Source: Ampelomyces quisqualis
Taxonomy: Eukaryota > Ascomycota > Dothideomycetes > Pleosporales > Phaeosphaeriaceae
Length of the DNA stretch: 64,000 nt
Direction: 5' to 3'
Assembly (NCBI GenBank): GCA_018398575.1
Contig: JAGTXZ010000024.1
Span: 2,108,001 to 2,172,000, forward strand
A program made the position numbers and the translations under genes. Below are positions 49,495 to 62,882 of this stretch, one piece after another. Position 1 is the first letter of the stretch, and each line of letters begins with the position of its first letter. The notes below the pieces were generated by a model. The model ran no database searches. It was not told where the DNA came from and saw only the letters and a program-made list of their open reading frames with translations.

Positions 49495-50272
49495 TGTTAA
49501 AATTAAGTAATCTTATATTTTTACAGAATAAGTAAAGTTAACGTTATGTTCAAACTTAACAAAATAAGAAATTATTTCTAGTAACTTTACTAGTTGCAAT
49601 AAAGCATAACAATATAATATAAAACTATAAACAAAGTTTATATAAGTCTATAAATAGAACTACATATACGCTAGCACTAATCTAGCAATTATAAATAAAC
49701 TAAACATACAATTTTTAAGAAAAGCTTACAAAATATTAGCTTATTCTTAAAATTACGTAATCAATATAGACGCTAGACTAGCCTGCTTAGTCATTTCTAA
49801 AAATAGATGTTAAAGGCTCTTGATTCTGATCCTAACGTCCTAAATAGGCCTAGTAACAGCTAAGATATAAATTACTTATAAGAGGACTAAAATCATGTAG
49901 CTCTCAATTGGGCGGTACAGGCAAAACTAATCTGAAACTATCTGAAACTAGCTGAAACTTAACGCTAGGGTCTAAAACCTAGTAACTATCTAATAAAACT
50001 AGTGAAACTAGATATTAGTTACAAGTTACTAGTAAAACCAGAAGCTAGACTCTTAAACTAGATAGCTAGAAGCCGAAACTAGAATACTAGTTCCCAGAAA
50101 CTAGATAGCTAGTTTCCAGAAATCAGAAACTAGATAACAAGTAGCCAGAATTGCGAAGGAGTCTAGAATTAGTAATCTAGATCTAATGCTTAGAGTATAT
50201 ATTAAGGAGTTCTGTTAGCACTAAATAAATAACAATTTACACTATTTCTACTATTACCTATTATTTTTAACA
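49495..50272 (+). repeat. Copia-A 5' LTR, 778 bp
   Basis: Starts TGTTAAAATTAAG, ends ATTTTTAACA, and is directly followed by a primer-binding site and the Copia-A coding region, so the plus strand is its sense direction. 778 bp, equal in length to the solo LTR at 42903-43680. The left flank GAATA should reappear after the element's 3' LTR, which is not in this window. Comparatively lightly RIPed. Confidence 0.93.
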
Positions 50273-50289
50273 GGTTATGAGCCTAGTGC
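50273..50289 (+). promoter_or_regulatory. Primer-binding site, half-tRNA-iMet type
   Basis: GGTTATGAGCCTAGTGC abuts the LTR end. Its reverse complement contains GGCTCATAACC, the anticodon arm (CAU) of eukaryotic initiator tRNA-Met. This places priming on an internal tRNA cut, as known for Drosophila copia, not on the CCA end. The two likely mismatches to a GCGCTGGGCTCATAACC-type tRNA are C->T changes. Confidence 0.8.
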
Positions 50290-50357
50290 TCTAACTTAAA
50301 TCAATCCAATTAATTCAATCAATTCAATTAATCTTCTTCTTGATACTTAATCAATCT

Positions 50358-50490
50358 AAATCCAAACGAAACAAAACAAAACAAAACAAAACAAAACAAA
50401 ACAAAACGAAACAAAACGAAACAAAACAAAACAAAACAAAACGAAACGAAACAAAACAAATCAAAACGAAACAAAACAAAATAAAACAAA
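50358..50490 (+). repeat. AAACA/AAACG pentanucleotide microsatellite in the Copia-A leader
   Basis: About 25 units of ACAAA with AACGA variants between the primer-binding site and gag. Absent from the junctions of units 2-4, which begin just after it. Confidence 0.95.
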
Positions 50491-50578
50491 ACAACAAATC
50501 AATTAAATCAATCAAATCAACAAATCTGATCTAAATTAATCCAACTAATCAAATTAATTAAATCAACAAATTAACAAA

Positions 50579-53500
50579 ATGTCTAGATACAAGTTTCAAA
50601 TTAAGAAGCTTTCTGGCCAATCAAACTACGAGACTTAGAGTCTTAAAATCTTAGCAGTTTTAACTTAAGATAACCGTTTTGAGGCTATTAGCCACAACAA
50701 CGATGAGCCAATTATAATAGATGCTCAAGCTAAATTAAAAGCTAAAAGCACTATTATTTTGTTAGTAGATAATAGCCCTTTAACTCAAATTAAAGGCTGT
50801 TCTACTGCTCGCGAAATGTGGAAAACTCTATACAATTTGTATAGTCTACAAGGCTTTTCAGCTGAATTTCTCCTTTTAAAGGAGTTTTTTGATCTAGAAC
50901 TATTAAGTTTTAACACGATGGAGGAATTCCTTAATTGTATTAAATACCTAACAGATTCGCTTAAAAACAAGGATATTAAGCTACTAAAACAAGTTATTTT
51001 AGCTTGGGTACTTAATAACTTAACGCTAAGCTACAAAGGATTTGTTACTTTTGTAACACAATTATTTCGTACAGACTCTACAAATATTAAATTGGAAACT
51101 CTGTTTGCCAATTTAATAGATAAATCTAGGCGATAAGTTGGAAATAGTAACAAGACGTTACTAACAAAATCTAATAAAAAGGGGTTTAAAAACCCTAGCA
51201 AAATTACAAAGAAATATTGTAATAAATGCAAAACAAATACTTACTTAACGAGTAATTGCTGGTATCTAAATCTAGATAAGAAACCAGATTAGTTTAGAAC
51301 CAAAAATGATCTAGAAAATCGCAGGAGCTCTCCTGAGCCTCCTAAGCGGATTTTAAGCGATTAGAAGGATAAGGCTCTTCTAACAGCTATATCAAACTAA
51401 GTTAATAATATAGATATTAACGAAAAGGTACTATATAATAATCCTAGCCAATTAAAATTAAAAGCTAATTTTATGCTAGATTTAGGAAGTACAAAGCATA
51501 TAATCTGTAATCGAAATCTGTTTTTAGACAATAGTTTAGTACATAGAATTACTAAACTTGGCTGGGGTAATAATTCTATAATTAATGCAATTGGAATTAG
51601 AAGCGTTTGCTTTCTATATAACAATACAAGATTTATTCTTAATAATTGCTTATTTGTGCCTACTTTTGAAGTAAATCTTATCTCAGTTAGAAAACTAATA
51701 GAAAAGAAATTTAAAATTGAGTTTAATAAAGATAAAGCTATAATTACAAAAAATAGTAATATAAGAATAGAAGCAAACTATACAGAACAAATGTATGTAC
51801 TAGATCTAAGTAATAAAATAATAACTTAAAATATTAATACAGAAACTATAAAAAATAGCTATATTACTTATAACACAAACTTTAATCTAGAGAAAATAAA
51901 ACTGTTCTATAACAGATTTAGGCATAAGAATCTTAATACAATAGGGTAACTATTAAATATAAAAATCCCTAGTAATTTGAAACTAGACTGTATAGCCTGT
52001 ATTAAAGCACAGCTTTTAAATAATTAAAGTAAAGATATAACAGAAAAATTAAAAAACTACTTAGAAAAAGTAGTAATAGATATCTGTGGACCTATTACTC
52101 CTCTCTCTAGATATAACTTTAAATATATAATATTCTTCCTAGATTCAGCTACTAGAGAACTAAGCTTTAAACTATTAAAAAATAAATTAGAAGCTTACTC
52201 TGCTTTTCAAGAATATAAAGCTAAAGTAAAAAACCAATCTAAAGAAAAAATAAAAACTATAGAAACAGATAACGGAGCTGAATTTCTTAGTAATCAATTC
52301 TAAGAGTTAATTAAAAAATCTGGTATTATACACTAATTATCTAGTCCTTATACTCTAGAACAAAACGGTCTAATAGAAAGAATTAATAGAACTATAATAG
52401 ATACTGCAAGAGCTCTATTATTTAGCTCTAATATGCCTCTAATATACTAGTAAAAAGCAATATAAGCTGCAGTATATATATATAATATAACTCTGCATTC
52501 TTATTTAGGAAAAAGTCCGTTTAAGAAATTATATAATAAAAGACTAAATATAAGTAACCTAAAAATTTGGGGATCTAGAGCTTTCTATAAAGATAAAAGA
52601 GTAACATTAATAAAACTAGAACCTTAAGCTATAGAAGGAATACTAGTAGGCTATAATTAATACAATTATTATATATTAAATCTACAAACAAAAAGAGTTA
52701 TACAAACAAGAGATTGCAAGATACTAGAAGGAGAATTTTACTCTAATCTAGAAAACAAAGTAAATAATAACAGTACAATTACTGTAGAATTACCTACTAC
52801 GCAAAACTCTTAGAATAATAACTTTAATATAGAAGAAGATAGACCTAGCTCTATTAGAGAAAATAGTCTAGACAAATTAGCTTAAGAAATAAATACAAAT
52901 AAAAGAATAATATATTAATCTATAGAAAGTTGTAGTACTAGAGAAAGAACTCTAGATAGTAATTTTTCTAAAGATAAACTAGCGTTTAATATCTATACAA
53001 TAGAAAATAACAAGCTAAATATGTATTAAGAAGCTATAACAGCAAAAGATAATAAAGAATAGTTAAAAGCTATAAATATAGAAATTAAACAACTAGAAGA
53101 TCAAAACACTTGGATTCTAGTAGAATTACCTAAAAATAGAGTAGCACTTAAAGGACGCTGGGTCTATAAGGTTAAAACAGATAAAAATAATAAAATAATA
53201 AAATATAAAGCAAGATAGGTTGCTAAAGGCTACAGCCAAATCTATAGACTAGATTATCTAGATACGTTTGCAAATACAACTAGAATTAAAATTATTAGAT
53301 TTCTTCTCTTTCTAGCAGCATTTCTAGATCTAGAAATAATTTAACTAGATATTAAAAACGCTTTTCTACATGCACCTACAGAAGAAGAAATTTATATGCA
53401 ACAACCTATAGGTTTTAATACAGATAAAGCAAAAGTTTGCAAACTAATAAAATTACTCTATAGGCTAAAACAGGCACTACGAGCCTAGTATAATTACCTA

Positions 53501-54565
53501 AAAGAAATACTTAATAAATTAGACTTTATCCCTATATTTAATAAACAAGGAGTATTTAAAAATAATAAAAATATAATGCTTATAGTCTATGTAGACAATA
53601 TACTAGTACTAGGACTAAACCTAGAAGAAATAAACAAATTTAAACAAAATATCTCTAAAAAACTAGAAGTAAGCGATCTAGGAGACGCTAGCTACTTTCT
53701 AGAAATAGAAATAATAAGAGATAGATCAACTAGATCTCTTTGGCTAAAACAAGCTAAATACACAAATAATCTGCTTACTAAATATAATAAAAATAATCTA
53801 AATCCTGTTTGTACACCAGCTAATCCTAGTGTAAAACTAGATAAAAATATAGAACAGGCAGGTAGTAGCGAAATAAAGCTATTTCAACAATATATAGGAA
53901 GCTTAATATACCTAACAACACATACTAGACCTAACCTAGCTTACGCAGTATATACATGCGCAAGATTTATGTTAAATCCTAATAAACAGCACTTTACAGC
54001 TGTAAATAGAATATTTAAATATCTAAATAATAAAGATAATAGTTCTAAAGGACTCTACTTTAAATCTTTGCAATCTATACCTATATTACTAGGGTATACA
54101 GATGCAGATTGGGGGGGTAACCTTATAACAAGAAAAAGTACAACTAGCAATTTATTTACTTTTAATAATATACCTATAAGCTGGTTAAGTAAATTACAAA
54201 AGACTACTGCGTTAAGTAGCTGCGAAGCAGAATATATAGCCCTAAAAGAAGCTATAAAAGAATAACTCTATTTAATAGAAATATATAAACAACTAAATAT
54301 AGATATAGTTCTTAAAAAAGAAGAAACTAAAAAATTCTATCTATTTAGCAATAGCCAACCAGCTATAGCATTAGCGAAAAATCTAGAGCACTACGCAAAA
54401 ACAAAACATATAGATATACAATATTATTTTGTTAGAGAAAAAATATTAGAAGGAAAAATAGATCTAAGCTATATTCCTACTAAAGAGCAACTAGCAGATA
54501 TTCTAACTAAAGCTCTTAACAACTCTAGCTTTAATACAATATTAAACAACTTAAAAATAACTTAA
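50579..54565 (+). pseudogene. gag-pol: Copia-A unit 1 gag-pol polyprotein, 1328 codons, single frame
   Basis: One uninterrupted register from ATG 50579 to TAA 54563-54565 with no indel, broken only by TAG/TAA at Trp/Gln/Arg sites. Domains in order: Gag (CSTAREMWKTLYNLYSLQGF near residue 75-95); zinc knuckle CNKCKTNTYLTSNC from residue 214 (His now Tyr); protease LDLGST near 301 (family DSGST); integrase with Asp 501, Asp 564 and Glu 600, a kept DD35E triad; RT with GRWVYKVKTDKNNKIIKYKA and an active box YVDN (second Asp, residue 1007, mutated); RNase H GYTDADWGG from about residue 1173 and SSCEAEYIALKEA. The order integrase before RT is Ty1/copia. It is the least damaged element here, yet dead. 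Confidence 0.95.
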
Positions 54566-54590
54566 ATACCTCTTATAAAAATATAAGCTT

Positions 54591-54600
54591 AAGGGAGAAA
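54591..54600 (+). other. Copia-A polypurine tract at the first array junction
   Basis: AAGGGAGAAA lies 26 bases after the gag-pol stop, where a 3' LTR should follow. Instead the leader TCAATTAAATTAATC follows. The same tract ends unit 2 at 58694-58703; at the end of unit 3 (about 62797-62801) five bases are lost (AAGAA). Confidence 0.85.
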
Positions 54601-54681
54601 TCAATTAAATTAATCAAATTAACAAATCTAATCTAAATTAATCTAACTAATTAAATTAATTAAATTAACCAAATTAACAAA

Positions 54682-57600
54682 ATGTCTAGATACAAGTTTC
54701 AAATTAAGAAGCTTTCTGGCTAATTAAACTACAAGACTTAGAGTCTTAAAATCTTAGCAGTTTTAACTTAAGATAACTATTTTAAGGCTATTAGCTACAA
54801 CAACGATAAGCTAATTATAATAGATGCTTAAGCTAAATTAAAAGCTAAAAGCACTATTATTTTGTTAGTAGACAATAGCTCTTTAACTTAAATTAAAGGC
54901 TGTTCTACTACTCGCGAAATGTAGAAAACTCTATACAATTTGTATAGTCTACAAGGCTTTTTAGCTGAATTTCTCTTTTTAAAGGAGTTTTTTAATCTAG
55001 AACTATTAAGTTTTAACACAATAGAGGAATTCCTTAATTGTATTAAATACCTAACAGATTTGCTTAAAAACAAGGATATTAAGCTACTAAAACAAGTTAT
55101 TTTAGCTTGGGTACTTAATAACTTAACGCTAAGCTACGAAGGATTTGTTACTTTTGTAACACAATTATTTTGTACAGACTCTACAAATATTAAATTAGAA
55201 ACTCTGTTTGCCAATTTAATAGATAAATCTAGGCAACAAGTTAGAAATAGTAATAAGACGTTACTAACAAAATCTAATAAAAAGAGGTTTAAAAACCCTA
55301 GCAAAATTACAAAGAAATATTGTAATAAATGCAAAACAAATACTTACTTAACGAGTAATTGCTGGTATCTAAATCTAGATAAGAAACTAGATTAGTTTAG
55401 AACTAAAAATAATCTAGAAAAACGCAGGAGCTCTCCTAAGCCTCCTAAGCGGATTTTAAGCAATTAGAAGGATAAGGCTCTTCTAACAGCTATATTAAAC
55501 TAAGTTAATAATATAAATATTAACAAAAAGGTACTATATAACAATCCTAGCCAATTAAAATTAAAAGCTAATTTTATACTAGATTCAGGAAGTACACAGC
55601 ATATAATCTGTGATTAAAATCTGTTTTTAGACAATAGTTTAGTACATAGAATTACTAAACTTAGCTGGAGTAATAATTCTATAATTAATGCAATTGGAAT
55701 TAGAAGCGTTTGCTTTCTATATAACAATACAAGATTTATTCTTAATAATTGCTTATTTATGCCTACTTTTAAAGTAAATCTTATCTTAGTTAGAAAACTA
55801 ATAGAAAAGAAATTTAAAATTAAGTTTAATAAAGATAAAGCTATAATTACAAAAAATAGTAATATAAGAATAGAAGCAAACTATACAGAATAAATGTATG
55901 TACTAGATCTAGGTAATAAAATAATAACTTAAAATATTAATACAGAAACTATAAAAAATAGCTATATTACTTATAACACAAACTTTAATCTAGAGAAAAT
56001 AAAACTGTTCTATAACAGATTTAGGCATAAGAATTATAATACAATAGGGCAACTATTAAATATAAAAATCTTTAGTAATTTTAAACTAGACTGTATAGCC
56101 TGTATTAAAGCAAAGCTTTTAAATAATTAAAGTAAAGATATAACAGAAAAATTAAAAAACTACTTAGAAAAAGTAGTAATAGATATCTGTGGACCTATTA
56201 CTCCTCTCTCTAGATATAACTTTAAATATATAATATTCTTCCTAGATTCAGCTACTAGAGAACTAAGCTTTAAACTATTAAAAAATAAATTAGAAGCTTA
56301 CTCTGCTTTTTAAGAATAAAAAGCTAAAGTAGAAAACTAATCTAAAGAAAAAATAAAAACTATAGGAACAGATAACAGAGCTGAATTTCTTAGTAATTAA
56401 TTCTAAGAGTTAATTAAAAAATCTAGTATTATACACTAATTATCTAGTCCTTATACTCTAGAACAAAACGGTCTAATAGAAAGGATTAATAGAACTATAA
56501 TAGAAACTGTAAGAGCTCTATTATTTAGCTCTAATATGCCTCTAATATACTAGCAAGAAGCAATACAAGCTGCAGTATATATATATAATATAACTCTGCA
56601 TTCTTATTTAGAAAAAAGTCTGTTTAAGAAATTATATAATAAAAGACTAAATGTAAGTAACCTAAAAATTTAGGGATCTAGAGCTTTCTATAAAGATAAA
56701 AGAGTAACATTAACAAAACTAGAACCTTAAGCTATAGAAGGAATACTAGTAGGCTATAATTAATACAATTATTATATATTAAATCTACAAATAAAAAGAG
56801 TTATACAAACAAGAGATTGCAAGATACTAGAAGGAGAATTTTACTTTAATCTAGAAAACAAAGTAAATAATAACAGTACAATTACTGTAGAATTACCTAC
56901 TACGCAAAATTCTTAGAATAATAATTTTAATATAGAAGAAGATAGACTTAGCTCTATTAGAGAAAATAGTCTAGACAAATTAGCTTAAGAAATAAATACA
57001 AATAAAAGAATAATACATTAATCTATAGAAAGTTGCAGTACTAGAGAAAGAACTCTAGATAGTAATTTTTCTGAAGATAAACTAGCGTTTAATATCTATA
57101 CAATAGAAAATAACGAGCTAAATACGTATTAAGAAGCTATAACAGCAAAAGATAATAAAGAATAGTTAAAAGCTATAAATATAGAAATTAAACAACTAGA
57201 AGATTAAAACACTTAGATTCTAGTAGAATTACCTAAAAATAGAGTAGCACTTAAAGGACGCTGGGTCTATAAGGTTAAAACAGATAAAAATAATAAAATA
57301 ATAAAATATAAAGCAAGATAGGTTGCTAAAGGCTACAGCCAAATCTATAGACTAGATTATCTAGATACGTTTGCAAATACAACTAGAATTGAAATTATTA
57401 GATTTCTTCTCTTTCTAGCAGCATTTCTAGATCTAGAAATAATTTAACTAGATATTAAAAACGCTTTTCTACATGCACCTACAGAAGAAGAAATTTATAT
57501 ATAACAACCTATAGGTTTTAATACAGATAAAGCAAAAGTTTGTAAACTAATAAAATTACTCTATAGGCTAAAACAGGCACTACAAGCCTAGTATAATTAC

Positions 57601-58668
57601 CTAAAAGAAATACTTAATAAATTAGACTTTATCCCTATATTTAATAAATAAGGAGTATTTAAAAATAATAAAAATATAATGCTTATAGTCTATGTAGACG
57701 ATATACTAGTACTAGGACTAAACCTAGAAGAAATAAACAAATTTAAACAAAATATCTCTAAAAAACTAGAAGTAAGCGATCTAGGAGACGCTAGCTACTT
57801 TCTAGGAATAGAAATAATAAGAGATAGATTAACTAGATCTCTTTAGCTAAAACAAGCTAAATACACAAATAATCTGCTTACTAAATATAATTAAAATAAT
57901 CTAAATCCTGTTTGTACACCAGCTAATCCTAGTGTAAAACTAGATAAAAATATAGAATAGGCAAGTAGTAGCGAAATAAAGCTATTTTAACAATATATAG
58001 GAAGCTTAATATACCTAGCAATATATACTAGACCTAACCTAGCTTACGCAGTATATACATGCGTAAGATTTATGTTAAATCTTAATAAACAGCACTTTAC
58101 AGCTGTAAATAGAATATTTAAATATCTAAATAATAAAGATAATAGTTCTAAAGGACTCTACTTTAAATCTTTGCAATCTACACCTATATTACTAGGGTAT
58201 ATAGATACAGATTAGGGGGGTAACCTTATAACAAGAAAAAGTATAACTAGCTATTTATTTACTTTTAATAATACACCTATAAGCTGGTTAAGTAAATTAC
58301 AAAAAACTACTGCGTTAAGTAGCTGCAAAGTAGAATATATAGCCCTAAAAGAAGCTATAAAAGAATAACTCTATTTAATAGAAATATATAAACAACTAAA
58401 TATAGATATACTTCTTAAAAAAGAAGAAACTAAAAAGTTCTATCTAATTAGCAATAGCTAACTAGCTATAGCATTAGCAAAAAATCTAGAGCACTACGCA
58501 AAAACAAAACATATAGATATACAATATTATTTTGTTAGAGAAAAAATATTAAAAGGAAAAATAGATCTAAGCTATATTCCTACTAAAGAGCAACTAGCAG
58601 ATATTCTAACTAAAGCTCTTAACAACTCTAGCTTTAATATAATATTTAACAACTTAAAGATAACTTAA
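54682..58668 (+). pseudogene. gag-pol: Copia-A unit 2 gag-pol
   Basis: Same 3987-bp register as unit 1, offset by exactly 4103. Many more stops: CAA/CAG->TAA/TAG and TGG->TAG in gag, integrase and RT. A 151-codon open stretch (54940-55395) covers Gag to the zinc knuckle CNKCKTNTYLTSNCWYLN. The protease keeps LDSGST near 55580, better than unit 1. The RT box is YVDD at about 57690, intact where unit 1 has YVDN. Thus unit 2 is not a descendant of unit 1 as it stands. Confidence 0.93.
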
Positions 58669-58784
58669 ATACCTCTTATAAAAATATAAGCTTAAGGGAG
58701 AAATCAATTAAATTAATCAAATTAACAAATCTAATCTAAATTAATCTAACTAATTAAATTAATTAAATTAACCAAATTAACAAA

Positions 58785-61700
58785 ATGTCTAGATACAAGT
58801 TTCAAATTAAGAAGCTTTCTGGCTAATTAAACTACAAGACTTAGAGTCTTAAAATCTTAGCAGTTTTAACTTAAGATAACTATTTTAAGGCTATTAGCTA
58901 CAACAACGATAAGCTAATTATAATAGATGCTTAAGCTAAATTAAAAGCTAAAAGCACTATTATTTTGTTAGTAGACAATAGCTCTTTAACTTAAATTAAA
59001 GGCTGTTCTACTACTCGCGAAATGTAGAAAACTCTATACAATTTGTATAGTCTACAAGGCTTTTTAGCTGAATTTCTCTTTTTAAAGGAGTTTTTTAATC
59101 TAGAACTATTAAGTTTTAACACAATAGAGGAATTCCTTAATTGTATTAAATACCTAACAGATTTGCTTAAAAACAAGGATATTAAGCTACTAAAACAAGT
59201 TATTTTAGCTTAAGTACTTAATAACTTAACGCTAAGCTACAAAGGATTTGTTACTTTTGTAACACAATTATTTTGTACAGACTCTACAAATATTAAATTG
59301 GAAACTCTGTTTGCTAATTTAATAGATAAATCTAGGCAACAAGTTAGAAATAGTAATAAGACGTTACTAACAAAATCTAATAAAAAGAGGTTTAAAAACC
59401 CTAGCAAAATTACAAAGAAATATTGTAATAAATGCAAAACAAATACTTACTTAACAAGTAATTGCTAGTATCTAAATCTAGATAAGAAACTAGATTAGTT
59501 TAGAACTAAAAATAATCTAGAAAAACGCAGGAGCTCTCCTAAGCCTCCTAAGCGGATTTTAAGCAATTAGAAGGATAAGGCTCTTCTAACAGCTATATTA
59601 AACTAAGTTAATAATATAAATATTAACAAAAAGGTACTATATAACAATCCTAGCCAATTAAAATTAAAAGCTAATTTTATACTAGATTTAGGAAGTACAC
59701 AGCATATAATCTGTGATTAAAATCTGTTTTTAGACAATAGTTTAGTACATAGAATTACTAAACTTAGCTGGAGTAATAATTCTATAATTAATGCAATTGG
59801 AATTAGAAGCGTTTGCTTTCTATATAATAATACAAGATTTATTCTTAATAATTGCTTATTTATGCCTACTTTTAAAGTAAATCTTATCTTAGTTAGAAAA
59901 CTAATAGAAAAGAAATTTAAAATTAAGTTTAATAAAGATAAAGCTATAATTACAAAAAATAGTAATATAAGAATAGAAGCAAACTATACAGAATAAATGT
60001 ATGTACTAGATCTAGGTAATAAAATAATAACTTAAAATATTAGTACAGAAACTATAAAAAATAGCTATATTACTTATAACACAAACTTTAATCTAGAGAA
60101 AATAAAACTGTTCTATAACAGATTTAGGCATAAGAATTATAATACAATAGGGCAACTATTAAATATAAAAATCTTTAGTAATTTTAAACTAGACTGTATA
60201 GCCTGTATTAAAGCAAAGCTTTTAAATAATTAAAGTAAAGATATAACAGAAAAATTAAAAAACTACTTAGAAAAAGTAGTAATAGATATCTGTGGACCTA
60301 TTACTCCTCTCTCTAGATATAACTTTAAATATATAATATTCTTCCTAGATTCAGCTACTAGAGAACTAAGCTTTAAACTATTAAAAAATAAATTAGAAGC
60401 TTACTCTGCTTTTTAAGAATAAAAAGCTAAAGTAGAAAACTAATCTAAAGAAAAAATAAAAACTATAGGAACAGATAACAGAGCTGAATTTCTTAGTAAT
60501 TAATTCTAAGAGTTAATTAAAAAATCTAGTATTATACACTAATTATCTAGTCCTTATACTCTAGAACAAAACGGTCTAATAGAAAGGATTAATAGAACTA
60601 TAATAGAAACTGTAAGAGCTCTATTATTTAGCTCTAATATGCCTCTAATATACTAGCAAGAAGCAATACAAGCTGCAGTATATATATATAATATAACTCT
60701 GCATTCTTATTTAGAAAAAAGTCTGTTTAAGAAATTATATAATAAAAGACTAAATGTAAGTAACCTAAAAATTTAGGGATCTAGAGCTTTCTATAAAGAT
60801 AAAAGAGTAACATTAACAAAACTAGAACCTTAAGCTATAGAAGGAATACTAGTAGGCTATAATTAATATAATTATTATATATTAAATCTACAAACAAAAA
60901 GAGTTATATAAACAAGAGATTGCAAGATACTAGAAGGAGAATTTTACTTTAATCTAGAAAACAAAGTAAATAATAACAGTACAATTACTGTAGAATTACC
61001 TACTACGCAAAATTCTTAGAATAATAATTTTAATATAGAAGAAGATAGACTTAGCTCTATTAGAGAAAATAGTCTAGACAAATTAGCTTAAGAAATAAAT
61101 ACAAATAAAAGAATAATACATTAATCTATAGAAAGTTGCAGTACTAGAGAAAGAACTCTAGATAGTAATTTTTCTGAAGATAAACTAGCGTTTAATATCT
61201 ATACAATAGAAAATAACAAGCTAAATACGTATTAAGAAGCTATAACAGCAAAAGATAATAAAGAATAGTTAAAAGCTATAAATATAGAAATTAAACAACT
61301 AGAAGATTAAAACACTTAGATTCTAGTAGAATTACCTAAAAATAGAGTAGCACTTAAAGGACGCTGGGTCTATAAGGTTAAAACAGATAAAAATAATAAA
61401 ATAATAAAATATAAAGCAAGATAGGTTGCTAAAGGCTACAGCCAAATCTATAGACTAGATTATCTAGATACGTTTGCAAATACAACTAGAATTAAAATTA
61501 TTAGATTTCTTCTCTTTCTAGCAGCATTTCTAGATCTAGAAATAATTTAACTAGATATTAAAAACGCTTTTCTACATGCACCTATAGAAGAAGAAATTTA
61601 TATATAACAACCTATAGGTTTTAATACAGATAAAGCAAAAGTTTGTAAACTAATAAAATTACTCTATAGGCTAAAACAGGCACTACAAGCCTAGTATAAT

Positions 61701-62771
61701 TACCTAAAAGAAATACTTAATAAATTAGACTTTATCCCTATATTTAATAAATAAGGAGTATTTAAAAATAATAAAAATATAATGCTTATAGTCTATGTAG
61801 ACGATATACTAGTACTAGGACTAAACCTAGAAGAAATAAACAAATTTAAACAAAATATCTCTAAAAAACTAGAAGTAAGCGATCTAGGAGACGCTAGCTA
61901 CTTTCTAGGAATAGAAATAATAAGAGATAGATTAACTAGATCTCTTTAGCTAAAACAAGCTAAATACACAAATAATCTGCTTACTAAATATAATTAAAAT
62001 AATCTAAATCCTGTTTGTACACCAGCTAATCCTAGTGTAAAACTAGATAAAAATATAGAACAGGCAGGTAGTAGCGAAATAAAGCTATTTTAACAATATA
62101 TAAGAAGCTTAATATACCTAGCAACATATACTAGACCTAACCTAGCTTACGCAGTATATACATGCGCAAGATTTATGTTAAATCTTAATAAACAGCACTT
62201 TACAGCTGTAAATAGAATATTTAAATATCTAAATAATAAAGATAATAGTTCTAAAGGACTCTACTTTAAATCTTTGCAATCTACACCTATATTACTAGGG
62301 TATACAGATACAGATTAGGAGGGTAACCTTATAACAAGAAAAAGTATAACTAGCTATTTATTTACTTTTAATAATACACCTATAAGCTGGTTAAGTAAAT
62401 TACAAAAAACTACTACGTTAAGTAGCTGCAAAGTAGAATATATAGCCCTAAAAGAAGCTATAAAAGAATAACTCTATTTAATAGAAATATATAAACAACT
62501 AAATATAGATATACTTCTTAAAAAAGAAGAAACTAAAAAGTTCTATCTAATTAGCAATAGCTAACTAGCTATAGCATTAGCAAAAAATCTAGAGCACTAC
62601 GCAAAAACAAAACATATAGATATACAATATTATTTTGTTAGAGAAAAAATATTAAAAGGAAAAATAGATCTAAGCTATATTCCTACTAAAGAGCAACTAG
62701 CAGATATTCTAACTAAAGCTCTTAACAACTCTAGCTTTAATATAATATTTAACAACTTAAAGATAACTTAA
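58785..62771 (+). pseudogene. gag-pol: Copia-A unit 3 gag-pol
   Basis: Same register and length as unit 2 (offset 4103) and very similar to it, sharing most of its stops. Private changes include TTGGGTA->TTAAGTA near 59210 and loss of the Trp codon after the zinc knuckle (TGCTGG->TGCTAG near 59464). RT box YVDD near 61795 is kept; the protease reads LDLGST. No product possible. Confidence 0.93.
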
Positions 62772-62882
62772 ATACCTCTTATAAAAATATAAGCTTAAGA
62801 ATCAATTAAATTAATCAAATTAACAAATCTAATCTAAATTAATCCAACTAATCAAATTAATCAAATCAACCAAATTAACAAA

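Noticed and set aside
50340..50534. 64-codon open frame rich in Lys/Gln/Asn/Thr
   Set aside because: It is just the AAACA/AAACG microsatellite in the Copia-A leader read in one frame.
50785..51231. Minus-strand frames inside Copia-A gag, repeated in units 2-4 (54888-55334, 58991-59437, 63089-63535)
   Set aside because: Shadows of the sense gag frame. They recur only because the units are copies, and show no domain.
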